A DNA stretch of 64,000 nucleotides from Spirochaetales bacterium. GTDB lineage: Bacteria; Spirochaetota; Spirochaetia; JABEVK01. The translations under genes were made by a program, and so were the position numbers. The stretch lies in contig CANJXC010000004.1 of NCBI GenBank assembly GCA_947478845.1, forward strand, positions 62,001 to 126,000, given 5' to 3'. Under the pieces are notes generated by a model. That model was not told where the DNA came from and did not search any database. It saw only the letters and a program-made list of their open reading frames with translations. Shown here piece after piece: positions 7,904-18,260 of the stretch (position 1 is the first letter of the stretch; each line of letters starts with the position of its first letter).

Positions 7904-10900
7904 ATGTCCATGGTGCAACGGCCCGAGAAGTCGGGACTCTATGATCCACAGTTCGAGAAAGACTCTTGCGGGGTGGGTTTTTTGGCCCACATCAAGGGCA
8001 AGCGGAGCCATCAGATTCTGTTGGACGCTTCGAATATTCTGTGCCGGATGGATCACCGCGGTGCCCGCGGAGCGGAAATCGATACCGGCGACGGCGCGGG
8101 AATCCTAACGGCTCTTCCATGGGAGTTTCTGGAAAAAGTAGCCCTACGCGACGCAGGAATCCAGCTTCCAGCCCGAGGCACTTGGGCCGCAGGTTTGGTG
8201 TTTCTGCCCCAAGACAAACGGGAACGCGAGGCTTGCAAAGCCGAAATCAGCGATGTTGTCGCTGCGCGAGGGCAAAAGCTGCTCGGTTGGCGACGCTTGA
8301 AAGTCAACAACTCGACGTTGGGGCCTTCTGCCAAAGCCGCTGAGCCGGTTGTCGAAAACCTTTTCGTGGGAAGTGCGGCCGGAGTATCGGCCGACGATTT
8401 TGACCGCCAACTGTTTCTCATCCGCAAGAAATCTACCCACCGGTTGCGGGGTCAGTCTGGATTCGACACCCAACATTTCTTCTACATCAATTCGCTGTCT
8501 ACCCGCGTCATGGTCTACAAAGGCATGCTGACACCCGACCAAGTGTGGAGCTATTACGATGCCGACCTTTCGGACCCTGACTATACGACTCACTTGGCCA
8601 TGGTTCATAGCCGGTTCTCGACCAATACGTTCCCCTCTTGGGACAGGGCTCAGCCCTTGCGCTGGATGAGCCACAACGGTGAAATCAACACGGTTCGTGG
8701 CAACATCAATAAAATGTTCGCCCGACAGCAGAGCCTGCGCAGTGACCTTTTTGGACCCGATTTGACGGAAGCCTTTCCCATTATCGAACCCGACCTTTCC
8801 GATTCCGGCGATTTCGACAACGTGCTCGAACTGCTTGCCCTCAGCGGACGAAGCCTGCCGGAAGCGGTGATGATGATGATTCCCGAAGCTTGGCAAAACC
8901 ACGAGTCGATGGACGCCGGCAAGAAAGCCTTTTACCGGTACCACAGTGCGATCATGGAGCCTTGGGATGGTCCGGCAAGTATCGCGTTCACCGATGGGAA
9001 GGTTATCGGAGCCGTTCTCGACCGCAACGGTTTGCGCCCTAGCCGCTTTTATGTCACTAAGGACGATTTAGTCATCATGGCCAGTGAGGTCGGGGTGTTT
9101 GAGATTCCGGAGAAAGACATCCGGCAAAAAGGTCGGCTCCAGCCAGGCAAGATGTTTCTGGTCGACTTCGAGCAAGGGCGCATTATTGACGACGCCGAAC
9201 TCAAAGCCCAGATTGCTTCCAAGCGCCCGTACGCCGAATGGATCAGCAAACAGCAGGTCACTTTGGCGGACCTGAAGACCTCCAAGGCGTCCCACGGTTT
9301 TGACGCCGAATCCGTCAACCAGCGCATCAAGGCCTTTGGATACACCCATGAGAGTCTCAAAGTCATCCTCAAACCGATGGCAGAAAACGGCCAGGAGCCG
9401 CTGGGTTCCATGGGCAACGACGCCGCACTAGCGGTACTGTCCGATAAGCCGCGGGTCATGTACGACTACTTCAAGCAGTTGTTTGCCCAGGTGACCAATC
9501 CTCCCATCGATTCCATTCGGGAAGAGATTGTTATGAGCCTCGAGTCTTACATAGGGCCCGAGCACAACCTCCTCGAAAGTACAGAAAAACACGCCCACAG
9601 GCTCAATTTACCGAATCCCCTGCTCACAAATGAGCAATTGTCTGCCCTCCAGCATGCTCAGGTTCGTGGTTGGAAGACGAAAGTCGTTGATATCACCTAC
9701 CCGAAAACCGAAGGCGCAGCAGGCTTAAAATCAGCTCTCGAGCGTATCACCCAGGTGTCAGAGGTTGCTCTGGAAGAAGGCTATTCTTTGGTCATCCTGA
9801 GCGACCGGGCGATTTCGGCCCATCGAGTTCCCGTCTCGGCGCTGCTAGCCACCGGGGCGGTTCATCACCACCTGACACGTCTGCAACGGCGCAATCAAAT
9901 CGGTCTGATCGTCGAATCAGGAGAGCCACGCGAAGTTCATCACTTCTGCATGCTTGTCGGCTACGGTGCCGATGCGATCAACCCCTACCTGACCTTTGAA
10001 ACCCTCGAGAGAATGCTGCTCGACGACCGCTACGACGGCGCGCACACCCTCCCTGAACTGATGGATCACTACCTGAAAGCAGTTGCCAAGGGCATGCGCA
10101 AGGTTTTTGGCAAAATGGGAATCTCAACCTTGGAAAGCTACAAGGGCTCGCAGATTTTTGAAGCCGTTGGGCTCGACAGCGAGGTCATCGATCTGGCCTT
10201 TGTCGGTACCTCGAGCCGCATCAAGGGCGCAGGGTTTGAGGTGTTGGGCACCGAGGCTCTCCAGCGTCACGCCTTCGGCTACCCAGAGGGCAACCCCGAC
10301 CGATTCGACTCCCTACCGAATCCCGGTGACTACCACTACCGTTTTGGCGGTGAGAAGCACATGTGGGATCCGGAATCCATAGCCGACCTGCAACGAGCCG
10401 TTTGGCAGAACGACAAAGCCGCCTACCAGCGGTTTTCTGCCCGTCAGGCCGAACGTTCCACGAGTCAGGCAACCTTGCATGGTCTGTTCAAGTTCAAATC
10501 GAGCACCGCTCCGATACCTTTGGAACAGGTTGAGCCGGCCAGCGCCATTGTGAAGCGTTTTGTCACTGGGGCCATGAGTTATGGTTCCATCAGCCGCGAG
10601 GCCCACGAGACTCTGGCCATTGCCATGAACCGCCTTGGTGGTAAATCCAACACCGGTGAAGGCGGCGAGGACGTTGAGCGCTTCGCTCGGTTGCCCAACG
10701 GCGATTCCAAGCGCTCCGCGATCAAGCAGGTGGCTTCTGGTCGTTTCGGTGTCAGCATCAACTACCTGACCAATGCCGATGAAATCCAAATCAAGATGGC
10801 CCAAGGCGCAAAGCCCGGTGAGGGTGGTGAGCTTCCTGGTGACAAAGTCGACAAAAACATTGCCAAAACCCGCAACTCAACCCCGGGAGTGGGACTGATC

Positions 10901-12445
10901 TCACCCCCCCCGCACCACGACATTTACTCTATCGAGGACCTTTCTCAGCTGATTTTTGACCTCAAGAACGCCAATCCGAAGGCCCGAATCAGCGTGAAAT
11001 TGGTTTCCGAAGTCGGTGTGGGAACTATCGCCGCCGGGGTGGCCAAGGGTAAAGCCGACCACATCCTGATTGCCGGCCACGAGGGTGGCACGGGAGCTTC
11101 GCCCCTGACGGGCATCAAAAATGCAGGTCTTCCCTGGGAACTCGGGCTGGCAGAAACCCATCAGACCTTGGTGATGAATGATTTACGCTCCAGGGTTACC
11201 ATCCAAACCGACGGCCAGTTGAAAACTGGCCGTGACGTTGTCATTGCTGCGCTGCTAGGTGCCGAAGAAATGGGTTTCGCCACCGGGCCTCTGATCGCGT
11301 TAGGCTGCATCATGATGCGCAAATGCCACAAAAATACCTGTCCAGTGGGTATAGCCACCCAAGACGCCAGACTGCGTGAACGGTTTAAGGGACAGCCGGA
11401 ACATGTGGAGCGCTACCTCACCTACATCGCGGAAGAGGCTCGAGGCATCATGGCAGAGCTAGGAGTCAGTAATCTCAACGACTTGGTTGGCCGAGTTGAC
11501 CTCTTGGAAACCGATGCGGCGGTTCTCCACTGGAAGAGTCAAAATGTCGACCTGACACCCTTGTTGGCCATGGCGAAAAAGCCTTACCCAGGTGCGGGGG
11601 TCTACAAGACTCGAGAGCAGCATCACGGTTTGGAGTCAGTGCTCGATACCAAACTTATCGTGGAGGCCAAAGCAGCCATCGAGTCTCTGACCAAGGTTGA
11701 GCTGAAGCACAACATCAGTAATCTCGACCGAGCCTGTGGAACCATGCTCAGCCACACGATCGCCAAGAAACATGGGGCATCCGGACTTCCCGACGACACT
11801 ATCCGGGTGCATTTCACTGGGCACGCGGGGCAAAGCTTTGGGGCTTGGCTTTCCTCCGGTGTTACCTTTCGCCTTACCGGCGATGCCAACGACTATGTGG
11901 GCAAGGGACTTTCCGGAGGGCGCATCATCATCGCACCACCGGCTGACGCAGGGTACAAACCGAGCGAAAACATCATCATCGGCAATGTGGCCTTCTACGG
12001 GGCCATCGAAGGTGAGGCCTTCATCCGGGGTGTAGCTGCCGAGCGGTTCTGCGTACGAAACTCGGGAGCCACGGTGGTGGTCGAAGGCGTGGGCGACCAT
12101 GGTTGTGAGTACATGACTCGTGGGGAGACCATCGTGTTGGGACCAACCGGCCGAAACTTTGCCGCCGGCATGTCGGGCGGAATCACTCACGTTTGGGACC
12201 CACATCATCAATTGAAAACCAACATCAACCTGCAGATGGTCGAGCTCGAAGTCCCAGAGGATGTCGATCTTGTCCGGGTAAAGGACCTAGTGTCACGCCA
12301 CTTCAAATACACAGGTTCTGATGTTGCCGAGAAACTTTTGGCCGACTGGTCAAAGCACAGCAAAGAGTTCGTTAAAGTGATGCCGGTGGACTACAAGAAA
12401 GTCCTTCGCGCGCAAAAAGCGGCCACCGCCGCGGAGGTAAAGTGA
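7904..12445 (+). CDS. gltB: Glutamate synthase (NADPH) large subunit
   Basis: A protein of about 1513 residues that makes two glutamates from glutamine and 2-oxoglutarate. The order is the class II amidotransferase domain (nucleophile Cys22 in CGVGF, normally exposed by removing a short propeptide), a central domain, the FMN-binding synthase domain with the 3Fe-4S cysteines ([15 protein letters not shown]) and the C-terminal glycine-rich GXGXG beta-helix domain. I prefer the ATG at 7904 because AAGGGGA sits seven bases upstream; a GTG at 7877 overlapping the argS stop is in frame but adds nine atypical residues. gltD follows directly, giving the usual two-subunit enzyme. Confidence 0.97.
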   Translation: MSMVQRPEKSGLYDPQFEKDSCGVGFLAHIKGKRSHQILLDASNILCRMDHRGARGAEIDTGDGAGILTALPWEFLEKVALRDAGIQLPARGTWAAGLVFLPQDKREREACKAEISDVVAARGQKLLGWRRLKVNNSTLGPSAKAAEPVVENLFVGSAAGVSADDFDRQLFLIRKKSTHRLRGQSGFDTQHFFYINSLSTRVMVYKGMLTPDQVWSYYDADLSDPDYTTHLAMVHSRFSTNTFPSWDRAQPLRWMSHNGEINTVRGNINKMFARQQSLRSDLFGPDLTEAFPIIEPDLSDSGDFDNVLELLALSGRSLPEAVMMMIPEAWQNHESMDAGKKAFYRYHSAIMEPWDGPASIAFTDGKVIGAVLDRNGLRPSRFYVTKDDLVIMASEVGVFEIPEKDIRQKGRLQPGKMFLVDFEQGRIIDDAELKAQIASKRPYAEWISKQQVTLADLKTSKASHGFDAESVNQRIKAFGYTHESLKVILKPMAENGQEPLGSMGNDAALAVLSDKPRVMYDYFKQLFAQVTNPPIDSIREEIVMSLESYIGPEHNLLESTEKHAHRLNLPNPLLTNEQLSALQHAQVRGWKTKVVDITYPKTEGAAGLKSALERITQVSEVALEEGYSLVILSDRAISAHRVPVSALLATGAVHHHLTRLQRRNQIGLIVESGEPREVHHFCMLVGYGADAINPYLTFETLERMLLDDRYDGAHTLPELMDHYLKAVAKGMRKVFGKMGISTLESYKGSQIFEAVGLDSEVIDLAFVGTSSRIKGAGFEVLGTEALQRHAFGYPEGNPDRFDSLPNPGDYHYRFGGEKHMWDPESIADLQRAVWQNDKAAYQRFSARQAERSTSQATLHGLFKFKSSTAPIPLEQVEPASAIVKRFVTGAMSYGSISREAHETLAIAMNRLGGKSNTGEGGEDVERFARLPNGDSKRSAIKQVASGRFGVSINYLTNADEIQIKMAQGAKPGEGGELPGDKVDKNIAKTRNSTPGVGLISPPPHHDIYSIEDLSQLIFDLKNANPKARISVKLVSEVGVGTIAAGVAKGKADHILIAGHEGGTGASPLTGIKNAGLPWELGLAETHQTLVMNDLRSRVTIQTDGQLKTGRDVVIAALLGAEEMGFATGPLIALGCIMMRKCHKNTCPVGIATQDARLRERFKGQPEHVERYLTYIAEEARGIMAELGVSNLNDLVGRVDLLETDAAVLHWKSQNVDLTPLLAMAKKPYPGAGVYKTREQHHGLESVLDTKLIVEAKAAIESLTKVELKHNISNLDRACGTMLSHTIAKKHGASGLPDDTIRVHFTGHAGQSFGAWLSSGVTFRLTGDANDYVGKGLSGGRIIIAPPADAGYKPSENIIIGNVAFYGAIEGEAFIRGVAAERFCVRNSGATVVVEGVGDHGCEYMTRGETIVLGPTGRNFAAGMSGGITHVWDPHHQLKTNINLQMVELEVPEDVDLVRVKDLVSRHFKYTGSDVAEKLLADWSKHSKEFVKVMPVDYKKVLRAQKAATAAEVK

Positions 12446-13893
12446 TGGGAAAGCCCACGGGATTCCTCGACTTCGAACGCCAGAAAGTGAAAGATCGCCA
12501 CCCCCGGGAGCGGATGGGCGACTTCAGAGAGTTTCTGGTGCCCCTGAATCCAGCGGAGCGAAGGACGCAGGCTTCGCGCTGCATGGATTGCGGCGTGCCC
12601 TTCTGTCAATCCAACTACGGGTGCCCGGTTGATAATCTGATTCCGGAATGGAACGATTTGGTGTACAACGGAAAAGACTACGAGGCCTTCACCCGCCTGC
12701 GCAAAACCAACAATTTTCCCGAGTTTACCGGGCGGGTATGCCCTGCCCCCTGCGAAACCGCCTGTGTCCTTGGGGTCACTAGTCCTGCCGTGACCATCAA
12801 GGACAACGAGGCCTGGATTATCGACAACGCCTATGAAAAGGGTTGGATGGTTCCGGTGCCACCCACCAGCCGCAGTGGTAAGAAAGTGGCGGTCATAGGA
12901 TCCGGCCCTTCAGGCATGGCTGCGGCCGACCAACTGAATCAAGCCGGCCATTATGTGACCGTTTTTGAGCGTAGCGACCGGCTCGGTGGATTGCTCATGT
13001 ACGGAATCCCCAACATGAAACTCGACAAAGAACTCGTAGAAAAACGTTTTGGGCTGATGGAAGCCGAGGGCGTGGAGTTCCGAACCAACACCTTTGTTGG
13101 AAAAGACGTGATGGCTGACCAGTTGGTCAAGGATTTCGATGCCGTTCTTGTGGCCACAGGAGCCACCAAACCCCGCGATTTGAACGTTCCCGGGCGCCAA
13201 TTGAAGGGCGTCCACTTCGCCATGGAGTTCCTGTCTGCCAACACCAAAAGCCTTTTGAGCAGCAACCTGTCCGACGGCAACTACATTAGTGCCAAGGGGA
13301 AAAAAGTCATTGTGATTGGCGGTGGAGATACAGGCAACGACTGTTTGGGAACCTCGCTCCGCCACGGTTGCATTTCGCTCGACAACTTCGAGGTATTACC
13401 TCAACCATCCGAGGGTCGCACCGAAGAGTTCCCCTGGCCAACCTATCCGCGTTTGTATAAAGCTGACTATGGCCACGCCGAAGCCGTCGATAAGTTTGGA
13501 AAAGACCCCAGGGTGTATTCCATCAGCACCAAAGAGTTCTTGGGCAACGATCGTGGAGAACTCACCGGCTTAGTCACCATCGACGTTGCTTGGACCAAGG
13601 ACGAGAAGGGCGCTTGGAAGATGGCCGAAGTAGCCGGAAGTGAACGCACTTGGGAAGCCGATCTGGTGTTTCTGGCTCTAGGTTTTCTAGGCCCCGAGGA
13701 AACTCTCGTCCAGCAATTGGGGCTTGAGCAGGATGCGAGGTCCAATGTCAAAGCCACTTATGGCAAGTTTCAGACCAACCATCCCAAGGTTTTTGGCGCC
13801 GGTGACGCGCGTCGTGGGCAGTCGCTGGTCGTATGGGCGATCAACGAGGGAAGGGGAGCCGCACGTGAGATCGACAAGTTTCTACGTAGTTGA
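12445..13893 (+). CDS. gltD: Glutamate synthase (NADPH) small subunit
   Basis: This 482-residue flavoprotein passes electrons from NADPH to the large subunit. The N-terminal part carries the cysteine-rich cluster region (CMDCGVPFC, then CPAPCETAC) for 4Fe-4S centres. Two dinucleotide folds follow: an FAD site ([14 protein letters not shown]) near residue 152 and an NADPH site ([15 protein letters not shown]) near residue 289. A typical FAD-closing motif ([18 protein letters not shown]) is near the C-terminus. The ATG overlaps the gltB stop by one base (TGATG) and has GGAGGTAA five bases upstream, which favours it over the GTG three bases earlier. Confidence 0.97.
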   Translation: MGKPTGFLDFERQKVKDRHPRERMGDFREFLVPLNPAERRTQASRCMDCGVPFCQSNYGCPVDNLIPEWNDLVYNGKDYEAFTRLRKTNNFPEFTGRVCPAPCETACVLGVTSPAVTIKDNEAWIIDNAYEKGWMVPVPPTSRSGKKVAVIGSGPSGMAAADQLNQAGHYVTVFERSDRLGGLLMYGIPNMKLDKELVEKRFGLMEAEGVEFRTNTFVGKDVMADQLVKDFDAVLVATGATKPRDLNVPGRQLKGVHFAMEFLSANTKSLLSSNLSDGNYISAKGKKVIVIGGGDTGNDCLGTSLRHGCISLDNFEVLPQPSEGRTEEFPWPTYPRLYKADYGHAEAVDKFGKDPRVYSISTKEFLGNDRGELTGLVTIDVAWTKDEKGAWKMAEVAGSERTWEADLVFLALGFLGPEETLVQQLGLEQDARSNVKATYGKFQTNHPKVFGAGDARRGQSLVVWAINEGRGAAREIDKFLRS

Positions 13894-13896
13894 CCC

Positions 13897-13925
13897 TTGT
13901 CACGCTCCCAGCATTGTGCTATAAG
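13897..13925 (+). promoter_or_regulatory. Promoter of the rplU operon
   Basis: TTGTCA at 13897-13902, a 17-base spacer and TATAAG at 13920-13925, each one mismatch from consensus. It lies in the 64-base gap after gltD. The predicted start near 13932 gives a leader of about 26 bases that carries an AGAGGGA ribosome site before the rplU ATG, so this head is not leaderless. Confidence 0.6.
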
Positions 13926-13957
13926 CAACTCTGCTATTCTTTCCACAGAGGGATTTT

Positions 13958-14272
13958 ATGTACGCGCTGGTAGAAATAAAGGGACATCAATTCAAAGCCG
14001 AGAAGGGTGCTGTCCTGCAAATCGATCATGTGGCTGCCGAAAATGGAGCAGCCCTAGAGTTTGAGACCGTCCTCTTGGTGAGTGACGACAAGGGTGTGCA
14101 GATTGGTGCCCCTTACATCAAGGGTGCCAAGGTCACAGCCTCAGTGAGTTCGCAAACACGCGGTCCTAAGGTTATCTCCTACAAGTACAAACGTCGCAAG
14201 AGTTACCACCGGACGGTGGGAATCCGGGCTATGTACACCTTGGTCAAGATCGAAGATATCGTCTTGGCATGA
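13958..14272 (+). CDS. rplU: 50S ribosomal protein L21
   Basis: A 104-residue protein of normal L21 length and pattern: MYALVEIKGHQFKAEKG at the start, and the signature KVISYKYKRRKSYHRTVGIR in the last third, which binds 23S rRNA. It begins the operon rplU-prp-rpmA-obgE-nadD-lytR-rsfS. AGAGGGA lies about eight bases before the ATG. Its stop overlaps the prp start by four bases (ATGA), so the protease is translated together with L21. Confidence 0.97.
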   Translation: MYALVEIKGHQFKAEKGAVLQIDHVAAENGAALEFETVLLVSDDKGVQIGAPYIKGAKVTASVSSQTRGPKVISYKYKRRKSYHRTVGIRAMYTLVKIEDIVLA

Positions 14273-14595
14273 TTGAAGTTTCGGTAGGGTTGTCAGCCGA
14301 CAACCTTGTCCGCGACCTGAATTGCAGCGGACACGCCGGTTTTGCGATTAAGGGTACTGACATCGTCTGCGCAGCATTTACCTTAATGTTGCGTACCTTC
14401 GTTCGTACCTGTGAGAGCTATCCGGAAACGGTGTTCAAGGTCGTGTCAGATGCTGAAGGCGACTTCAAACTGCAATTCGATGAGGTTCCAAGAACCGAGT
14501 TTTTTAGGGGTGTCTGCTGGTACTTCCTGCGGGGCCTCGATGATCTGAGCAGGGATTTTCCTGGGCAGGTCAATATTTCGTATCAAGAAACTTGA
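14269..14595 (+). CDS. prp: Prp-type cysteine protease (ribosomal-processing protease family)
   Basis: A 108-residue protein with the Prp signature: a catalytic His in CSGHAGFA (His22) and a catalytic Cys in DIVCAAFT (Cys34). In Firmicutes, Prp removes a short N-terminal extension from L27 and is encoded between rplU and rpmA, exactly as here. The odd point is that the L27 in this operon starts [10 protein letters not shown] and has no extension to remove. So the protein is either an unused relic, acts on another substrate, or has a non-proteolytic role in ribosome assembly. Confidence 0.85.
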   Translation: MIEVSVGLSADNLVRDLNCSGHAGFAIKGTDIVCAAFTLMLRTFVRTCESYPETVFKVVSDAEGDFKLQFDEVPRTEFFRGVCWYFLRGLDDLSRDFPGQVNISYQET

Positions 14596-14608
14596 GAGAG
14601 GTAGTCAA

Positions 14609-14866
14609 ATGGCACATAAGAAAGGCGCGGGTAGTTCTAAAAACGGTCGCGATTCCAATCCCAAGATGCTGGGAGTCAAGCGTTTCGGTAGCCAAAACGT
14701 GAAGGCGGGAGAGATTCTTGTCCGCCAACGAGGCACGAAGTTCCACCCGGGTGAGAACGTTGGCCTAGGCCGAGACCACACACTTTTTGCCCTTGTGGCC
14801 GGAGTGGTGAGTTTCCTCGAGCGCCGCGGCAAGAAAACCGTCGCCATCATCCCCGTTTCGGAATAG
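14609..14866 (+). CDS. rpmA: 50S ribosomal protein L27
   Basis: An 85-residue L27 with the usual N-terminal [16 protein letters not shown], which reaches into the peptidyl transferase centre, and the conserved [20 protein letters not shown] core. No leader peptide with a Prp cleavage site precedes this; the ATG has GAGAGG close upstream and the frame behind it holds no good start. It follows prp by 13 bases. Confidence 0.97.
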   Translation: MAHKKGAGSSKNGRDSNPKMLGVKRFGSQNVKAGEILVRQRGTKFHPGENVGLGRDHTLFALVAGVVSFLERRGKKTVAIIPVSE

Positions 14867-14875
14867 CCTCGTCAA

Positions 14876-15874
14876 TTGGAAGGCTTCGTTGACGAGACCA
14901 TCATCGAAGTCTCTTCCGGTCACGGTGGGGCTGGTTCTGTTTCTTTTCGAAGGGAAAAGTATGTACCTTTTGGGGGCCCTGATGGGGGAGACGGAGGTCG
15001 TGGCGGTGACGTCGTCTTTCAAGTGAAGGAAAACCTGAAAACCTTGGCACACCTTCGGATGCGGCGAACGTTTCATGCGCAAAATGGTCAGCCGGGTCAG
15101 GGTGAGAGGCGTTTCGGAAAAGACGGCGAGTCGGTCTTTGTCACAGTACCCCCAGGAACCCTGATCAAAAGAAAAGAAACCGGAGAACTCCTTCACGATT
15201 TTTCCGAAGATGCGGAGCCACAGTGGGTGTTCCTGACCGGCGGCCGTGGTGGACAGGGAAACTGGCACTTCCGTACCAGCCGCCATCAAGTTCCCAAGCA
15301 TGCCCAGCCGGGATTGTCCGGCGCTTCGGCCTCGTTGCAAATCGAGCTCAACATTATTGCCGACCTAGGATTTGTGGGTTTTCCCAACGCTGGTAAGTCG
15401 ACCCTCTTGTCCTTGCTAACCAATGCTACACCGAAAATTGCAGCCTACCCGTTTACCACCAAGATTCCTAATCTAGGCGTCATGCGGATCTTTGATCAGG
15501 ATGTCGTGTTGGCAGACATCCCGGGCATTCTTGAAGGCGCCTCGCAAGGTCTGGGCTTGGGATTGCAGTTTCTGAAGCACATCTCGCGAACCAAAGGACT
15601 TGTCTTCCTCATCGATCTCTCCGAAGAGGAATATGCGCTGTCGTTTGCCACTCTTCTCGAAGAATTGCGGGAGTTTTCTGCGGTTCTGGCTACCAAGCCC
15701 AGGGTTGTTTTGGGATCCAAGACTGATCTGGACGAAGACGGTACCCGCCTTGAAGCGCTGAAAGCCTCGCTACCGGGTGAGACGGTGCTAGGGATATCCA
15801 GTTTTGCCCGGGAACGGTTGGATGATGTCAGGAGGGTGTTTCTGCAGCTTGCCGAGAAAGAGGCCGTGCTGTGA
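14876..15874 (+). CDS. obgE: Obg-family GTPase
   Basis: A 332-residue GTPase involved in late 50S assembly and growth control. The glycine-rich Obg fold covers residues 1-157 (GPDGGDGGRGGDV near 34-46). The G domain follows with G1 GFPNAGKST at 168-176, G3 DIPGILEGA and G4 SKTD. There is no C-terminal OCT domain. The start is a TTG at 14876: it gives MEGFVDETIIEV, the normal Obg beginning, and no ATG or GTG lies nearby in frame. The ribosome site is weak. It lies nine bases after rpmA, and its stop overlaps nadD (GTGA). Confidence 0.95.
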   Translation: MEGFVDETIIEVSSGHGGAGSVSFRREKYVPFGGPDGGDGGRGGDVVFQVKENLKTLAHLRMRRTFHAQNGQPGQGERRFGKDGESVFVTVPPGTLIKRKETGELLHDFSEDAEPQWVFLTGGRGGQGNWHFRTSRHQVPKHAQPGLSGASASLQIELNIIADLGFVGFPNAGKSTLLSLLTNATPKIAAYPFTTKIPNLGVMRIFDQDVVLADIPGILEGASQGLGLGLQFLKHISRTKGLVFLIDLSEEEYALSFATLLEELREFSAVLATKPRVVLGSKTDLDEDGTRLEALKASLPGETVLGISSFARERLDDVRRVFLQLAEKEAVL

Positions 15875-16443
15875 AGACGCTGATTGTTGGTGGAACCTTC
15901 AACCCGATTCACATCGGTCACCTTCTGCTAGCGGAAGAAGCGGTTGCCCAAGAACATTTCGAAAGTGTGCTGTTTGTTCCTTCCAGTAAGCCCGCTCATA
16001 AGTCGATAGACGGCACTAACTCAGTTCAAAGGCTGGAAATGTTGCAACTTGCCCTTGAAGGGACTGGCTTTGGGATTGAAACCTGCGAACTCTACCGCGA
16101 AGGCATCAGTTACTCAATCGATACGGTAAAGTGCGTCCTTGCCAACCATGCGGTCACGGCGAAGCCGTTTCTGCTCTTAGGAGATGACTTGTTTGAGACC
16201 TTTCACACGTGGAAAGACGCTTCTGAACTTTGTTCACTGGCCGAATTGCTGGTGGCTCGTCGCCTGCACCCGGAGCCGCTGAAGTCGGCCTGGCCGCATC
16301 GGGTACTTCAGAACAAGTTCCTTCCGGTCTCTTCGACCGAAATCCGAAGTCGCCTTCGTTCGGGCGCCGCCTGGAAGTCTCTGGTTCCTCCAGCGGTAGC
16401 CCGGTACATAGTAGAACATCATCTGTACGAGGTCGGAGCATGA
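15871..16443 (+). CDS. nadD: Nicotinate-nucleotide adenylyltransferase
   Basis: A 190-residue enzyme that joins ATP and nicotinate mononucleotide to make deamido-NAD. The nucleotidyltransferase start GGTFNPIHIGHLLLAEEA contains the HxGH motif, and the C-terminal SSTEIRSRLRSG is the second signature. Length is normal. It begins at a GTG overlapping the obgE stop (GTGA), and its own stop overlaps the next gene (ATGA). In this neighbourhood nadD is commonly linked with rsfS across bacteria. Confidence 0.95.
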   Translation: MKTLIVGGTFNPIHIGHLLLAEEAVAQEHFESVLFVPSSKPAHKSIDGTNSVQRLEMLQLALEGTGFGIETCELYREGISYSIDTVKCVLANHAVTAKPFLLLGDDLFETFHTWKDASELCSLAELLVARRLHPEPLKSAWPHRVLQNKFLPVSSTEIRSRLRSGAAWKSLVPPAVARYIVEHHLYEVGA

Positions 16444-17615
16444 GATCAAGGACCTTGCTGGAGCCTTCGCGAATGCTTCTGGTTGTCATATTCGCTCTTC
16501 TCCTCGTTGTCGTGGTTTACTTGTTCGTGCAGGTGAAGACCAACCGCGTTAAGGATTCGCTGGATGCAGGCAAGACCCTGGCCCTTCTTATTGTTGTCAA
16601 CAACGACAAGGTTCCACTGTTTAACGAGATTTTGTTGTTCAATCCTGTGACTCGGAAGACTGCTCTGGTCGATATACCACCTTCTACAGGGATGCTTATT
16701 CCCCAGTTGGGGCGTGTTGATGCTGTGGCTGCGCTTTACCGCTCAGACGATATAAAGCCGTACGTTGCCAAGCTAGAGGAACTGTCGGGACTAACGATAC
16801 CGTTCCACTTGCAGCTAGACTCCGCGCAACTGGTTCATCAGATTGACCTCCTTTCGGGAATGGAGCTTTTTGTTCCCAAATCCATAGAACTCACGAAAAC
16901 CGATCCAATGACCTTACTTCCCAGTGGAAACAGCCTCTTTGATGGAGACAAGGCACGCGACTTCCTGTTGTACACAGACGAAGGCGAAGACATGTCGGAC
17001 CGAATTGCACAGTACCAGAAGTTCGTTCAATCGCTTCTGAGACGATGGGGTGAGAGCAAAGATTTTTTGCTCCATGACGATGTCTTCCCGCTGTTTGTCC
17101 GCACGGTGATTTCAAATCTCGAGAATACCAGCCTGAAAACTGTGGTCGGAATTGCTGCAACGGCTGATTGGGAGCAGGTGGTCTTCCAACGGGTGCTAGG
17201 CACGGAACGGATTGTCGATCAAAAGCACCTCTTGTTCCCTCACTACAATGGGACCTTGCTAAAGGAAACTGTTCACCAGATTGAAGAAAGCCTCGGAACC
17301 GCGAACTCGGATCAGTTGGTCAACAGCACACTGACAGTAGAGGTCCTAAACGGGACGAAACTCATGGGGCTCGCCACCCGAACTGCCAACCTCCTGAGGA
17401 ACCAGCGCTACGAGGTGATTTCCGCCAAAAACGCTGAGAACCCGAACCAAGAGAAAACGACTATCATCGACCGTACCGGAAACCCGGAACAAGCGCAGAA
17501 GCTGGCCGATCTGCTGCGTTGCAAAAAGATTGTCGTTCAGAACGACGCCCCTGAAGGGGCAGCCAAAATTACGATTGTTTTAGGGAAGGATTTTGATGGC
17601 CGCTATGTCCAATAA
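16440..17615 (+). CDS. LytR/CpsA/Psr-like membrane protein with LytR_C domain
   Basis: A 391-residue protein with a short cytoplasmic start, one membrane helix (about residues 12-33), an extracytoplasmic LCP-like domain (about 45-290) and a C-terminal LytR_C domain (about 305-385, beginning TVEVLNGTKLMG). LCP enzymes attach polymers to peptidoglycan, but here the strand that normally reads SIPRDT is DIPPSTG, so the catalytic Arg is missing. This suggests a non-enzymatic role, for example wall binding. The ATG overlaps the nadD stop (ATGA). It sits between nadD and rsfS, a position seen in spirochaetes and Firmicutes. A longer frame starts at 16230 but runs inside nadD. Confidence 0.8.
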   Translation: MRSRTLLEPSRMLLVVIFALLLVVVVYLFVQVKTNRVKDSLDAGKTLALLIVVNNDKVPLFNEILLFNPVTRKTALVDIPPSTGMLIPQLGRVDAVAALYRSDDIKPYVAKLEELSGLTIPFHLQLDSAQLVHQIDLLSGMELFVPKSIELTKTDPMTLLPSGNSLFDGDKARDFLLYTDEGEDMSDRIAQYQKFVQSLLRRWGESKDFLLHDDVFPLFVRTVISNLENTSLKTVVGIAATADWEQVVFQRVLGTERIVDQKHLLFPHYNGTLLKETVHQIEESLGTANSDQLVNSTLTVEVLNGTKLMGLATRTANLLRNQRYEVISAKNAENPNQEKTTIIDRTGNPEQAQKLADLLRCKKIVVQNDAPEGAAKITIVLGKDFDGRYVQ

Positions 17616-17955
17616 TACCATACCACTCGAGCTCGGACAGTTTCTGTCTGACAGTAAAGCCAGGGACGTTCTGGTTCTCGATGTGCGTTCCAGCTGCTCT
17701 TGGGCCGATACTTTTGTCATTGCAACGTACAACAGCCAAGGGCATCTCAAGGGTCTTGTGCAGGAACTAGACCAGTGGAGCAGCGGACACCTCCCCGAGG
17801 CGCCCCGCAGACCGAAAAAAAAACAGGTTAACGACTGGATGCTCGTCGACTGGGACGATATCGTCATTCACCTGTTTTCTGAATCTGCTCGCTCCTATTA
17901 TGAGCTGGAAAAACTCTGGTTTAGCTCACCGGTGCTGTACCGAACACCTCAATAA
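17596..17955 (+). CDS. rsfS: Ribosome silencing factor RsfS
   Basis: A 119-residue member of the RsfS/Iojap family, which binds L14 on the large subunit and blocks subunit joining when nutrients are short. The family pattern is clear: LDVRSSCSWADTFVIAT in the middle and WMLVDWDDIVIHLFSESARSYYELEKLW near the end. The ATG at 17596 has GGAAGGA five bases upstream, inside the end of the preceding gene, and overlaps it by 20 bases. A run of nine A at about 17814-17822 encodes three Lys codons. The stop overlaps the end of a convergent acidic-protein gene by seven bases. Confidence 0.92.
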   Translation: MAAMSNNTIPLELGQFLSDSKARDVLVLDVRSSCSWADTFVIATYNSQGHLKGLVQELDQWSSGHLPEAPRRPKKKQVNDWMLVDWDDIVIHLFSESARSYYELEKLWFSSPVLYRTPQ

Positions 17956-18167
17956 CCGGACTCGCCGTATTCTAGGTCGTCTTCATCGTCGAGGCTGTCC
18001 TCTTCGAAGTCATCCTCGTCGTCCAAATCGTCAAAGCCGTCATCATCAAGGTCGTCGTAGTCGTCGTCGGACTCTTTTTCGTCATCATCAAAGTCCTCTT
18101 CGAAATCTTCTTCGAAGTCTGAATCATAGTCATCAAAGTCTTCGTCGCTCAAACTGTAGAAAGCCAT
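17949..18167 (-). CDS. Very acidic low-complexity protein
   Basis: A 72-residue protein starting MAFYSLSDEDFDD, in which well over half the residues are Asp or Glu, spaced by Phe, Tyr and Leu in loose repeats (DFEEDFEEDF, DDLDDDGFDDLDDEDD). It has no membrane segment and no lysine-rich part, so it is predicted to be disordered and strongly negative. AAGGGA lies six bases before the ATG; the longer frame from 18221 lacks a site. A promoter and a small hairpin lie upstream. I do not recognise a family. Possibilities inferred from composition are a cation buffer, a nucleic-acid mimic or a chaperone for basic ribosomal proteins. Confidence 0.7.
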   Translation of the reverse strand: MAFYSLSDEDFDDYDSDFEEDFEEDFDDDEKESDDDYDDLDDDGFDDLDDEDDFEEDSLDDEDDLEYGESGY

Positions 18168-18196
18168 GGACGTCCCTTTGCCCTGAGAGTTCAGAA

Positions 18197-18210
18197 GGCC
18201 CGAAAGGGCC
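18197..18210 (-). other. GC hairpin in the leader of the acidic gene
   Basis: GGCCC and GGGCC pair perfectly across a four-base loop. On the minus strand it lies in the predicted leader, between the promoter and the ribosome site of the acidic-protein gene. No T tract follows, so it is not an obvious terminator; it could stabilise the mRNA. Confidence 0.4.
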
Positions 18211-18223
18211 CTGTTCAACACGG

Positions 18224-18252
18224 AATTTAACCGGAGGCTCCAACCCTGTCAA
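18224..18252 (-). promoter_or_regulatory. Promoter of the acidic-protein gene
   Basis: On the minus strand: perfect -35 TTGACA (18247-18252), 17-base spacer, -10 TAAATT (18224-18229). The predicted start near 18217 gives a leader of about 50 bases with a hairpin and an AAGGGA site. Confidence 0.55.
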
Positions 18253-18260
18253 TACGAAAA

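Noticed and set aside
8144-8944. 266-codon minus-strand frame opposite gltB
   Set aside because: Overlaps the amidotransferase domain of gltB entirely and has no own start signals.
16230-16439. N-terminal extension of the LytR-like protein
   Set aside because: Lies inside nadD and comes before the membrane anchor; the ATGA overlap at 16440 is the better start.
17810-17824. A9 run in rsfS as a frameshift site
   Set aside because: The zero frame through it is intact and matches the family to the end, and the other frames offer no product.
17949-18167. Tandem DNA repeat in the acidic gene
   Set aside because: The repeated look comes from GAT/GAC/GAA/GAG codons; no fixed-length unit recurs.
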